DNA from: Gammaproteobacteria bacterium | Lineage (GTDB): Bacteria; Pseudomonadota; Gammaproteobacteria; Pseudomonadales; Azotimanducaceae | Direction of reading: 5' to 3' | Assembly (NCBI GenBank): GCA_009839405.1 | Contig: VXPR01000364.1 | Coordinates: forward strand, 1 to 8,313 | DNA length: 8,313 nucleotides | Shown: positions 1 to 6,944 of the stretch, one piece after another | Numbering within the stretch: the first letter of the stretch is position 1 | Layout: each line of letters opens with the position of its first letter | The notes under the pieces: model-generated | The model's input: the letters and a program-made list of their open reading frames with translations, nothing else | Database searches by the model: none | What the model was told of the DNA's origin: nothing | Program-made: the position numbers and the translations under genes

Positions 1-9
1 TACGCAACA

Positions 10-1515
10 ATGCAACGAATCTTGGCGACTGTCTGTGTTGGCTGGAGCAGCGCCGTGAGCGCCGACCCGTTGGAGGCCTCGATCGAGGAGCTCCAGGCGC
101 AACTCTCGTCCGGTACCTTCTCGTCCGTGGACTTGGTCGATTGGTACGTGCGCCGGATTGAAGCCTACGACCAGCAAGGCCCCGCGTTGAACGCCATCCA
201 GCACATGAACGAAAACGCCCGTGCCCAGGCGCAGGCGCTCGACGACGAGCGCGAGCGCTCGGGACCGCGCTCGCCGCTGCACGGGATTCCCGTTCTCGTA
301 AAGGACAACTACGAGACCATCGACGCGCCGACCACCGCCGGCTCGGCGATCATCGAAGGTCACTGGCCGAAGAACGACGCCACGCAAGTCGCGAAGCTCA
401 AGGACGCGGGCGCGATCATCCTGGCCAAGACGACGATGCACGAATTCGCATTCGGTTGGACGACTCGCGGCTCCGCGTTCGGGATGACGAAAAACCCCTA
501 CGGGCTCGACCGCCACGCGGGAGGTTCGAGCGGCGGCACGGGTGCCGGTGTTGCCGCCAATTTCGGCGCCGCGGGGATGGGCAGCGACACCTGCGGCTCG
601 ATCCGTGTGCCGTCCGCACACAACAACCTCGTGGGACTTCGGGGCACTCGAGGCTTGAGCAGCCGACACGGGATCGTCCCGCTCTCGAGCTCACGCGACA
701 TCGGTGGTCCGCTGGCACGCAGCACGCGCGACCTCGCGATCATGCTGGACGCCACCGTCGGCTATGACCCAGCGGACCCCCAAACCACCGAGTCGCGCGG
801 CAAGATCCCGGGCAGCTATCTTGCGGACCTGGGCCACCTGGACCTCGCGAGGTTGCGCCTCGGCGTGCTCAATGACTGGTTTGAAGACGACGCACCGACA
901 AACGCGCGCATTCGACACGTTCTCGCGACCCTCGCCAAAGGCGGCGCATCCATAGTCGAGATCACAGACCTTGCCGAGCTGAAGGCCGAAAGCCGAGGAT
1001 CCACCGCGTTTCTCGTGGACGACTACGACATCATCCATGACCTGACGGCCTATCTGCGCCGCCACCCCAGTCTCCCGGTGCAATCGTTCGAATCCGTCGC
1101 CGCACACGATCGCCTCGAACCGGTCGTCGCCGGCCACTGGGCCAACATCCTTGCCGATCCCGAGCGCAAATCGCGCGCCGCCTACCTCGAGGCGCACGCC
1201 GCTGGCGCTGCCCTCCGCAGCCAACTGCTCGCGCTCATACACGAGCACGATGTCGACGTGCTCGTTTACCCCACCGCCACGGAAGAAGCCGCTCCACTCG
1301 GTGAGGAGCAAGGCCATTTCAACTGCAAGCTGGCCGCTGCGTCGGGTCTCCCGGCGATTTCCGCCCCGGCCGGCTTCGGCGCCAATGGCTTGCCAGTGGC
1401 GATCGAGTTCCTGGCGGAGGCTTGGGCCGAGCAGAAGCTCCTGAACCTGGCCGCTACGGTTGAGCAGCTTGTTCCCGTGCGGAGGCTGCCGCAGAGCACT
1501 CCGGCGCTTGACTGA
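10..1515 (+). CDS. Amidase-signature family hydrolase, probably exported
   Basis: This enzyme is expected to hydrolyse a carboxamide bond to acid and ammonia (or amine); its substrate cannot be read from the sequence. The amidase-signature triad is complete: Lys98 in PVLVKDN, cis-Ser173 in GGSSGG, and nucleophile Ser197 in DTCGSIRVPS. The 75- and 24-residue spacings equal those of the well-studied family member FAAH. The C-terminal block FNCKLAAASGLPAISAPAG is also typical, and 501 aa is full family length. Residues 1-18 (Arg3, a hydrophobic stretch, then AVSA before Asp19) resemble a short signal peptide, so it is probably periplasmic or secreted. No Shine-Dalgarno site precedes the ATG at 10, and the frame is open to the left edge, so the true start may lie upstream. 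GatA is unlikely because of the signal and the absence of gatB/gatC beside it. Confidence 0.9.
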   Translation: MQRILATVCVGWSSAVSADPLEASIEELQAQLSSGTFSSVDLVDWYVRRIEAYDQQGPALNAIQHMNENARAQAQALDDERERSGPRSPLHGIPVLVKDNYETIDAPTTAGSAIIEGHWPKNDATQVAKLKDAGAIILAKTTMHEFAFGWTTRGSAFGMTKNPYGLDRHAGGSSGGTGAGVAANFGAAGMGSDTCGSIRVPSAHNNLVGLRGTRGLSSRHGIVPLSSSRDIGGPLARSTRDLAIMLDATVGYDPADPQTTESRGKIPGSYLADLGHLDLARLRLGVLNDWFEDDAPTNARIRHVLATLAKGGASIVEITDLAELKAESRGSTAFLVDDYDIIHDLTAYLRRHPSLPVQSFESVAAHDRLEPVVAGHWANILADPERKSRAAYLEAHAAGAALRSQLLALIHEHDVDVLVYPTATEEAAPLGEEQGHFNCKLAAASGLPAISAPAGFGANGLPVAIEFLAEAWAEQKLLNLAATVEQLVPVRRLPQSTPALD

Positions 1516-1750
1516 GGCGGGTGCCACCGGAAGCCGTCACGCCCAGCGTCCACGAACCCCGCGACTCTTGGAGTCATCGGCCTGGACGGCGGGACCGCCG
1601 AGCTGGCGCTCGAGGGGTAGCATTTTGAACGACCTTGCCTCCGGGAGCGTCCAGCTTCCAACGCGCCCAACTAGCTCGTAGAGCTGCTGAATCTCAACCC
1701 CTGCCGCCTCCCACCAGCGGTGCGCTGAAAGCCCTAAAGCCAGGCCCACA
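1516..1750. other. Gene-free stretch after the amidase
   Basis: No convincing gene is seen here. Two short inverted repeats lie close together: GACTC-TTG-GAGTC at 1563-1575, and CGGCGG-GA-CCGCCG at 1587-1600. The second could help end amidase transcription, but no T run follows, so it is not a classical intrinsic terminator. On the minus strand an open frame from a GTG at 1758 to a TGA at 1537 (73 codons) has a varied residue composition including Trp and Tyr. It has no ribosome-binding site and no family I recognise, so it is not called as a gene. Confidence 0.5.
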
Positions 1751-1800
1751 GTTTTCACCAGACACGTTGTCAACAATTTTGTTGACAACAAATTGGTTGA
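1751..1800. repeat. 15-bp-phased GTTG operator-like repeats
   Basis: Four units start at 1751, 1766, 1781 and 1796, exactly 15 bp apart. The two central units are GTTGTCAACAATTTT and GTTGACAACAAATTG, identical at 12 of 15 positions. The outer ones are degenerate: GTTTTCACCA matches 8 of the first 10 positions of unit 2, and the last keeps only GTTGA. Each central unit holds a small palindrome, GTTG-T-CAAC or GTTG-A-CAAC, and together they form a perfect 10-bp inverted repeat (1766-1775 with 1780-1789, 4-nt centre). A second palindrome, TTTGTTGACAACAAA, spans 1778-1792. Phased, nested palindromes ahead of a gene are typical of binding sites for a dimeric or oligomeric regulator. Which regulator is unknown, and none is encoded in the window. 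Confidence 0.7.
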
Positions 1801-1810
1801 TCTAGTACGG
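1782..1810 (+). promoter_or_regulatory. Candidate promoter for the ATPase pair
   Basis: A consensus -35 hexamer TTGACA lies at 1782-1787, inside the second central repeat unit. The best -10 candidates are weak: TAGTAC at 1803-1808 with a short 15-bp spacer, or GTACGG at 1805-1810 with 17 bp. If the -35 is real, a protein bound to the repeats would directly block RNA polymerase, suggesting a repressed promoter. The call depends on the -35 match and position; the -10 is not convincing. Confidence 0.4.
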
Positions 1811-1832
1811 TGGTGCCTTAACGACATTATGA

Positions 1833-1837
1833 GGAGG
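1833..1837 (+). promoter_or_regulatory. Shine-Dalgarno site fixing the first ATPase start
   Basis: GGAGG, within the longer GAGGAGG at 1831-1837, stands 6 nt before the ATG at 1844. This selects ATG 1844 over the ATG at 1829 (which would precede the site) and over the GTG at 1864, which lies in the frame that encodes only the later part of the protein. Confidence 0.75.
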
Positions 1838-1843
1838 ACGAGG

Positions 1844-3078
1844 ATGCGCTCGTCTCCGGGGCGGTGGGTACAGGGCAAGGACTTCTTCGGCCGCGAGGCC
1901 GAACTCGCCCTATTGTCCGAACGGGTGGCCGACGGCAATCACGTGCTGTTGACGGGGGTCAGCGGCGCATGGGCAAGACGAGCCTCGCCCGCGAGCTTGG
2001 CCGGCGCCTCGCGTGTGATGGGTGGCTGTTCTTCTACGTCGATCTCGAAGAGGCAGTCCATCCCGAAGATGTCGTGGCACTGCTCGCGCAGCAATTGCAC
2101 CCGGTGCAGTCGCTTGCCAGCAGACTCGTCCAAGCCATGGGACGCGTGGGCCGCAATGTCGAGGAGATCGGCGCTTACGAGTTCCGTCTCAGAGTCCGCG
2201 CGGAACTCGATGCAGGCAACTGGCGCAGGCATGGAGAAACACTGTTTGAGGCTTGCGCCACCGAGCCCAAACGAGTTCTTGTCGTCCTCGACGAATTGCC
2301 AATCTTCTTGCTCACCTTGCTGCATCGCCAGGGCAAAGAAGCTGTCGATGACTTCCTCACTTGGCTGCGCGCCATGCAACAGAACGTCGCAGGGCGGGGC
2401 CTCGTCTTCATCGCCTCCGGGAGCATCGGCCTCGTTCCACTCACGACCCGGCTCGGCATTCCCGACCGTATCAACCACCTCGCACCGTTCCGGTTGCGAC
2501 CTTGGGACCGCGGCGCCTGCATCGCCTGCTTTGCAAGCCTTGCCAGCGCTCACGAACTGCAATTGGAAGGAAGCGTTGCCGAAGCCGTGTACGACAAGCT
2601 AGGTTTGGGCATCCCGCATCACGTACAGTCGTTCTTCGCGCACTTGCGCGACGATGCCATGATTGGGGGACGCACCACGCTCAACGTGGACGCGGTGGAC
2701 CGCGTCTATAGGGAGTCACTCCTCGGTCCTTGGGGCCAAACCGACCTCATGCACTACGACACCCGGCTCAAGGACGCATTAGACGATCGTAGCCATCGGA
2801 TCGCGCTTGAGCTGCTAACCGAAACGGCTACCCAAGGCGTCCTGACTTCCACTGCACGAGATCGCCTCGAAGCACAACTAGCGGCGCTCGAAGGCGACGC
2901 GCAAGGCCGCGTCGCAGGCGTCCTCGACGTGCTGGTCCACGATGGCTATCTGATTTCCGCCGATCGCGGCCACGTGTTTCAGTCGCGCCTATTGCGAGAT
3001 TGGTGGCTCGCGCGCTTCGGTCGGGGCCACGAACCGCTCGAACAACGCACCACCGCGGGCCCCGGAGAGCACGCATGA
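1844..3078 (+). CDS. P-loop (AAA/STAND-like) ATPase, broken by a -1 frameshift at Walker A
   Basis: ATG 1844 opens a frame encoding ...FFGREAELALLSERVADG..., the usual start of bacterial/archaeal AAA_16-type ATPases. At the G run 1954-1958 the reading must slip back one base to continue as GQRRMGKTS. The joined product is about 411 aa. It has Walker A at residues 39-46 (Lys45, Thr46), Walker B VLVVLDEL with Asp150-Glu151, a sensor-like strand LVFIASGS near 188-194, and a C-terminal winged-helix-like end (about 355-392). Without the slip, the first frame runs out of homology and stops at 2602. The downstream frame alone would start at GTG 1864 with an unnatural Arg/Gly-rich leader, or at ATG 1969 with half a P-loop. 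So the gene is intact only if a G is missing from the sequence or frameshifting occurs. Its stop overlaps the next gene's start (ATGA), implying paired function. I cannot assign its pathway. Confidence 0.8.
1954..1958 (+). other. Frameshift point in the first ATPase (GGGGG)
   Basis: In the upstream frame the codons are ACG GGG GTC AGC. Slipping the GGG codon back by one re-pairs it with GGG at 1954-1956, and reading resumes as GGT CAG CGG CGC ATG GGC AAG ACG, giving GQRRMGKT, a perfect GxxxxGKT motif. Six Gs in place of five would give the same result without slippage. I see no upstream internal Shine-Dalgarno stimulator, so a missing G (sequence error or mutation) is more likely than programmed frameshifting. 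Confidence 0.8.
3064..3069 (+). promoter_or_regulatory. Ribosome-binding site of the ATPase-TPR gene
   Basis: GGAGAG lies 5 nt before ATG 3075, inside the end of the first ATPase gene. It supports starting the second gene at 3075 rather than further upstream in the same open frame (which reaches back to 3000) or at the internal ATG 3141. Confidence 0.65.
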
Positions 3079-5957
3079 GCCCGCAATCAAGTCCCATCCG
3101 CAAATTCAACCCGGGGACAGGCCAGTCCGATGGCGAGGTAATGGACCAGTTCGTCGTCCGTGACAAGGAACTCGACATCGTGCTTGATGTTCTGCGCAGC
3201 AACATCGACGCGCCCTCCTGCCAAAGCACGCTCGTGATCGCGCCGCGAGGCGCGGGCAAGACCATGCTCCTCGCCCGGGTCGCCGCTGAGCTACGCGCCA
3301 ACGCCGAAATCTCGCCACACCTCCTGCCCATCCGATTTATGGAGGAGAGTCACGAGGCCTACGACATCGGCGAGTTCTGGCTGGAGGCGATCTTCCATCT
3401 CATCCTTGAGATCGAAACCGCCTCTCCGGAAACGGCGAGCGAGCTGCGACGTTCGCACGACGACCTAAGTGCGCGCTGGCGGTCCGACCTCGCGCCGCAA
3501 GCGCTTGGCGTGCTCCTCGATGCCGCCGACCGCTTGAACCGCCAACTCGTTCTCTTGGTGGAGAACCTACAAAACCTCTGTCGCGACGCCGACGACCGCT
3601 TCGGCTGGGCGCTCCGGAGCGTATTGCAGGGCGAGCCTCGCATCATGCTCCTCGGCTCCGCCACCACGCACTTTCGCGAACTTCGTAACGCGAGCGAGCC
3701 GTTCTTCGAGCTATTTCACTTTGTGGTGCTGAAGCCGCTCGATGCCACGGCCTGCCTGCGTCTATGGCGCCAGGTTAGCGGCGACGGCGAGTCGGAACGG
3801 ACCATCCGCCCCCTCGAGATATTCACCGGCGGTAGTCCGCGGCTTCTCGTCATGGTGGCGGAGTTCGCCGTGCATCACTCGCTGCCCAAGCTGATGGAGG
3901 GGCTTGTCGCCCTCGTCGACAACCACACCGAGTATTTCCGAGGGCGCCTTGAACAGCTGCCGCCGGGCGAGCGACGCACCTACGTCGCCATGATCGACCT
4001 CTGGCAACCGTCTAGCACCGGCGAGATCGCGCAACGTGCTCGCACGGACATCCGTAAGGTATCCACATGCATCGGTCGCTTGCGGTCCAAGGGGCTCATC
4101 TCAGAACAAGGCACAGGCAACCGCAAACGCTACGTCGCCTCCGAACGCCTGTACAGCATCTACTACAAGCTGCGCCGAGAGCGCGACGAGGCTGCGGTCG
4201 TACGCAACCTCATTCGCTTCATGGCCGCATTCTATAGCTCGGACGAACTCGTCGAGATGTCGGATGACCTCATGCAAGGTGCGTCCGAATCCACGGCAAT
4301 CTACCGAGGCATTGCACGGGCATTGCGCGATGTGCCAAGTCTGATCGACCCCTTCGAGCGACGTATCCTCGGCTCTGTAGCCGAAGCATTCCGTGCGGGT
4401 CAGCACAAGGTAGCGCTGCGGTCATGCGAGCGGCTATTGGCCGGCGAAACTCTCCCGGCCGCCATCACCTGCAAGCTGCTGCTTCTCAAAGCACTCTGCT
4501 TCAACGAGGCAGGGGACCACGAAGCAGAGCTGGTTGTTTGCGACGAGCTGATTCGACACTTCGACCACGACAGGACCCTAGCGGTCCAAGACACAATCGC
4601 GTTCGCAGAGCTCAACCGAAGTACGACCTTGGGCCACGTAGGAGACGCGGCCGCAGCCATCGAGGCCTCTGACTCCGTCGTCCGCAGGCACGCCCAACAC
4701 CAACTGCCCGATACCGAAAACCGAGTCGCCATCGCGTTGGAAAACAAGGCAGTTGCTCTTCGGGAAACCGAGCAGTTCGAGGCGCTCATCGAAACGCTCG
4801 ACGAAATCGTCACTCGGTTCGGAGCAATCAAGGAACAGCGCTTTAGGACGCTCGTCGTCACCGCTCTGGTGGATAGAGGAGCCGCGCTCGACCATATCGG
4901 CGACACGCCCAATGCAATTGAAGCGCTTCAGACCACTCTGAGGCACCACGGCGACTCCACCGTTCCCGAGTTACAGCCGGCGTTAGCAGCCGCTCACTTC
5001 AACCTCGGCAATGCGTTCAAAAGACTGGGCGACCATGGAAGCGCCATCAAAGCGTACCATGCCCTCGACCGTGACTTCGAAGGCACGCAGGACGAGGATG
5101 TTCAGCACTGCGTTGCCCAAGGCCTCGTCAATCTCGGTGTGCTATTCGGGCAGGACATGGATGACACGCAGCGGGCAATCAACACATACGACCGTGTCAT
5201 CCACCGATTCGGCCATGCCAAAGAGCCCCGCACTCGCCGGCAGGTAGCGATGGCCCTAGCAAACCGCGGTACTGTACAACGCCAGATCGGCGAACATGAA
5301 AGCGCCCTGGCCTCTTGGAAAGAAGTGACAGAACGCTTCTCCCCCAATCCCGACCAACATACCCGCGACCTTGTGACTACTGCCCAGGTCCACACGGCCA
5401 CGCTGTTCGCGGCCACGGGGGCTTTCGAGCAGTCGCGCCGTGCCTTAGAGGATACGCTTCAGGAGTTCAACGAAACCGAAGACCCACGAGTGCGCAAGGA
5501 GCTCGGCCGGGCGTTGACCATGCTTGGTGCCGTCGAAATCGACAGCAACCGTCCGGCCAACGCGCTCGCGTGCAGTCAACGCATCGAGCGCGAGTTCGGT
5601 GACCTCGACGGCCAATTCGTGTGGCTTGCTCGATGCCACGCCACCCGGGCGCACCTTGCCCTAGCGGACCTTGATCGCGCGCGTAGCGAGTTCGACCGTG
5701 CATACCAGGTGCTAGTTCCAACGGCGCGGTCGATCGGCGGCCTCATTCACATGACTTCCGATGCCCTCTGCTTCGGGCTGCCCGCCGCCACCATCATCGA
5801 CATCCTCGCCAAAGACGACGCAAAGGCCGATGCCCTAGGTCCATTGCTCGTTGCACTTCGCTTGGAAGCCGGGCAGGAAGTACGAGCCCCCAACGAAGTC
5901 ATGGAGGTCGCCACCGACATCCGAGCAAGTTGGCATGCAAAGAAAGCCGGTCATTAG
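3075..5957 (+). CDS. Large ATPase with winged helix and TPR-like array
   Basis: A 960-aa, probably cytoplasmic protein whose ATG overlaps the first ATPase's stop (ATGA). The ATPase domain covers about residues 25-290. Its P-loop is APRGAGKT (56-63, Lys62), with Ala where Gly is usual. The Walker B strand is LVLLVENLQ (158-166), with Glu163-Asn164 in place of Asp-Glu. A sensor-like GSATTHF (194-200) and TGGSPR (251-256) follow. Residues about 300-370 look like a winged helix (GEIAQRARTDIRKVSTCIGR). From about 455 to 885 run roughly nine TPR-like helical pairs of 42-44 residues, several opening with RFG or EFG and carrying an N-x-G-x-x-x-x-x-x-G core. This fits a STAND-type layout of ATPase switch plus repeat sensor. 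No nuclease, protease, TIR or membrane segment is visible, so any output is unknown or supplied by a partner, most simply the coupled ATPase upstream. Confidence 0.88.
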   Translation: MSPQSSPIRKFNPGTGQSDGEVMDQFVVRDKELDIVLDVLRSNIDAPSCQSTLVIAPRGAGKTMLLARVAAELRANAEISPHLLPIRFMEESHEAYDIGEFWLEAIFHLILEIETASPETASELRRSHDDLSARWRSDLAPQALGVLLDAADRLNRQLVLLVENLQNLCRDADDRFGWALRSVLQGEPRIMLLGSATTHFRELRNASEPFFELFHFVVLKPLDATACLRLWRQVSGDGESERTIRPLEIFTGGSPRLLVMVAEFAVHHSLPKLMEGLVALVDNHTEYFRGRLEQLPPGERRTYVAMIDLWQPSSTGEIAQRARTDIRKVSTCIGRLRSKGLISEQGTGNRKRYVASERLYSIYYKLRRERDEAAVVRNLIRFMAAFYSSDELVEMSDDLMQGASESTAIYRGIARALRDVPSLIDPFERRILGSVAEAFRAGQHKVALRSCERLLAGETLPAAITCKLLLLKALCFNEAGDHEAELVVCDELIRHFDHDRTLAVQDTIAFAELNRSTTLGHVGDAAAAIEASDSVVRRHAQHQLPDTENRVAIALENKAVALRETEQFEALIETLDEIVTRFGAIKEQRFRTLVVTALVDRGAALDHIGDTPNAIEALQTTLRHHGDSTVPELQPALAAAHFNLGNAFKRLGDHGSAIKAYHALDRDFEGTQDEDVQHCVAQGLVNLGVLFGQDMDDTQRAINTYDRVIHRFGHAKEPRTRRQVAMALANRGTVQRQIGEHESALASWKEVTERFSPNPDQHTRDLVTTAQVHTATLFAATGAFEQSRRALEDTLQEFNETEDPRVRKELGRALTMLGAVEIDSNRPANALACSQRIEREFGDLDGQFVWLARCHATRAHLALADLDRARSEFDRAYQVLVPTARSIGGLIHMTSDALCFGLPAATIIDILAKDDAKADALGPLLVALRLEAGQEVRAPNEVMEVATDIRASWHAKKAGH
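4437..5729 (+). repeat. TPR-like repeat array within the large ATPase
   Basis: Protein-level repeats, residues about 455-885. Unit boundaries judged from the recurring [RE]FG-type motif fall near residues 496, 538, 582, 624, 668, 711, 755, 798 and 841, a spacing of 42-44 residues. This is longer than the classical 34-residue TPR, because a linker carrying the RFG motif joins each helical pair. The DNA copies have diverged, so the array is old rather than a recent tandem expansion. Confidence 0.7.
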
Positions 5958-6162
5958 GCGACCAAGCAGAGCGACTGGCTCGTTCCAAAGCGCGTGTGCA
6001 TTCGGCCGCCGTCCTCTCCGCAGGAAGAGCGTCACTTCGCTAGACGGGTGCCGAACGGTGTGTCGCGCGGGATCGTCAACGATCCGGAGTAGGTGGCAGG
6101 GCCCAGTGCCTTAGGCCGATCATCGATTGACTCCCGCCCCTGCCCCGGTGTTCTCATCAAAT
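5958..6162. other. Intergenic stretch with a 16-bp palindrome
   Basis: This separates the ATPase pair from the toxin-antitoxin genes. It holds one clear feature, the perfect palindrome GGATCGT-CA-ACGATCC at 6070-6085, about 80 bp before the antitoxin start. No T run follows, so it is a poor intrinsic terminator. Its place ahead of a toxin-antitoxin pair, which are usually autoregulated, makes an operator possible. No good promoter hexamers are visible. Confidence 0.45.
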
Positions 6163-6438
6163 ATGAAGACGTTGGCCGGATCCCAACCCGAGACAGCCAT
6201 GACGCTCGAGGAAGCCGTCTGGATCGACCCGGGCCGAATGAGCGGGGTCCCCTGCTTCCGCGGGACGCGGCTCCCCGTCCAACAGCTATTCGACTGGCTT
6301 GCCGACGGCGTGCCTCTGGATGAGTTCGTCCGGGACTTCGAGATCGACCCCCGAGCCGCCGCCGCCGTCCTTAGGGTTGGAAGCGCGGCCGTCAGGACGG
6401 CTGCGACGCAAAACCCCGCCTGCGCCGACCTCGCCTGA
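6163..6438 (+). CDS. DUF433-family antitoxin
   Basis: A 91-aa protein from ATG 6163. The core WIDPGRMSGVPCFRGTRLPV (residues 20-39), followed by QQLFDWLADG and DEFVRDFEIDP, is the recognisable DUF433 pattern (dP...G.PCFrGTR.PV). DUF433 proteins are the usual upstream partners of DUF5615 PIN-like toxins; they are thought to neutralise the toxin and are small DNA-binding-type folds. A DUF5615-like gene follows after 12 nt, which fits a toxin-antitoxin operon. The start is uncertain: ATG 6199 would give 79 aa beginning MTLEEAVWIDP, which is close to many family members, and TTG 6127 is also in frame. None has a strong Shine-Dalgarno site. I prefer 6163 only as the longest ATG start. Confidence 0.82.
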   Translation: MKTLAGSQPETAMTLEEAVWIDPGRMSGVPCFRGTRLPVQQLFDWLADGVPLDEFVRDFEIDPRAAAAVLRVGSAAVRTAATQNPACADLA

Positions 6439-6450
6439 CGACCTCCGCGC

Positions 6451-6779
6451 TTGAAGGTCCTGGTCGACGTCGGAGTCTCTCCGCGGGTGCGCCTCGCTCT
6501 CCAAGCGGCCCTCGATGGCGCGCCAGTCGAGAGCGCCGTTTACCACCAGTGGCGCTCCTTGAGTGACTCCGAACTGCTCGCCGAGGCCAGCGGGTACGGC
6601 TTCACGGTTCTGGTCACAACCGACAAGCGTCTCGCCGAGCAACAACGGCACACCGACCTAGCGATCCTCGCCGTCGACGACAATCGCCTTTCGTCCATTC
6701 GCGCGGCCTGCCCGATATCGCGAAGGCCATACGGGTGCTGGAACCGGGCGACCACTCGTTGATCGCGACGAACCCTTGA
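6451..6779 (+). CDS. DUF5615 PIN-like toxin, frameshifted near its C-terminus
   Basis: Starts at TTG 6451, the only plausible start after the in-frame stop of the antitoxin; no strong ribosome-binding site is seen. The product begins (M)KVLVDVGVSPR. It has the PIN-like acidic positions Asp6, Asp39/Glu41 (LSDSELLAEA) and Asp58 (VLVTTDKRLAEQQ), matching DUF5615 toxins, which are presumed ribonucleases; the acidic residue that often follows the first Asp is Val7 here. As written, the frame ends at 6762 with an unrelated tail. A -1 shift near 6700-6708 restores GLPDIAKAIRVLEPGDHS, a typical C-terminus, ending at TGA 6777-6779. One extra G (ATTCGCGCGGGCCTG) repairs it. The catalytic region lies before the break, so the sequenced form might still fold in part. 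Co-transcription with the DUF433 gene is likely. Confidence 0.75.
6700..6708 (+). other. Frameshift point in the toxin gene
   Basis: Codons ATT CGC GCG GCC TGC in the starting frame become CGC GGC CTG CCC GAT ATC after a -1 shift, recovering a family-like C-terminus. One missing G in the GG of GCGCGGCC explains the change. There is no long homopolymer and no slippery heptamer here. Confidence 0.65.
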
Positions 6780-6930
6780 CCAAAGCCAGCCTCCTCGCAA
6801 GCGAAGACGACCAGCCGCAACGCTGTGCGTCCGCCTGAGGTCAACGTGACTGCGTGCAACGCCCCCACCTCGCCGGCCAGCATCCACTCGTCCCATTGCG
6901 CGCCGTGAGCCGGAATCATCTGTAGCTGCG

Positions 6931-6937
6931 AGAAGGA
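6931..6937 (+). promoter_or_regulatory. Ribosome-binding site of the EEP gene
   Basis: AGAAGGA ends 7 nt before ATG 6945, supporting that start. The 165 bp between the toxin end and this ATG hold no other feature I can support. Confidence 0.6.
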
Positions 6938-6944
6938 ATACGAC

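Noticed and set aside
691..1527. Long minus-strand frame of 278 codons opposite the amidase.
   Set aside because: It is entirely antisense to a gene with a complete catalytic triad; long antisense frames are common in GC-rich DNA.
1587..1600. GC-rich inverted repeat CGGCGG-GA-CCGCCG as amidase terminator.
   Set aside because: The loop is too tight at full pairing and no T run follows; kept only as a remark on the intergenic stretch.
1537..1758. Minus-strand open frame (GTG 1758 to TGA 1537) with varied composition, including HRWWEAAG and IQQLYELVG.
   Set aside because: It has no ribosome-binding site, no recognised family and only 73 codons. It lies in otherwise empty sequence, so it is worth a homology search but is not supported as a gene.
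1751..1800. A replication origin or plasmid iteron cluster.
   Set aside because: The repeats are few, only two are well conserved, and there is no replication initiator gene or AT-rich unwinding region; a promoter operator fits better.
1950..1962. Programmed -1 frameshifting as the normal way to express the first ATPase.
   Set aside because: The GGG codon can slip, but there is no upstream Shine-Dalgarno-like stimulator or evident downstream stem-loop. A missing G explains the data more simply.
1793..2602. A continuous plus-strand frame of 269 codons from TTG 1793.
   Set aside because: Only codons 1844-1957 match the ATPase family; beyond the G run the sequence is Ser/Pro/Arg-rich and out of frame. 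It is part of the frameshifted ATPase, not a separate gene.
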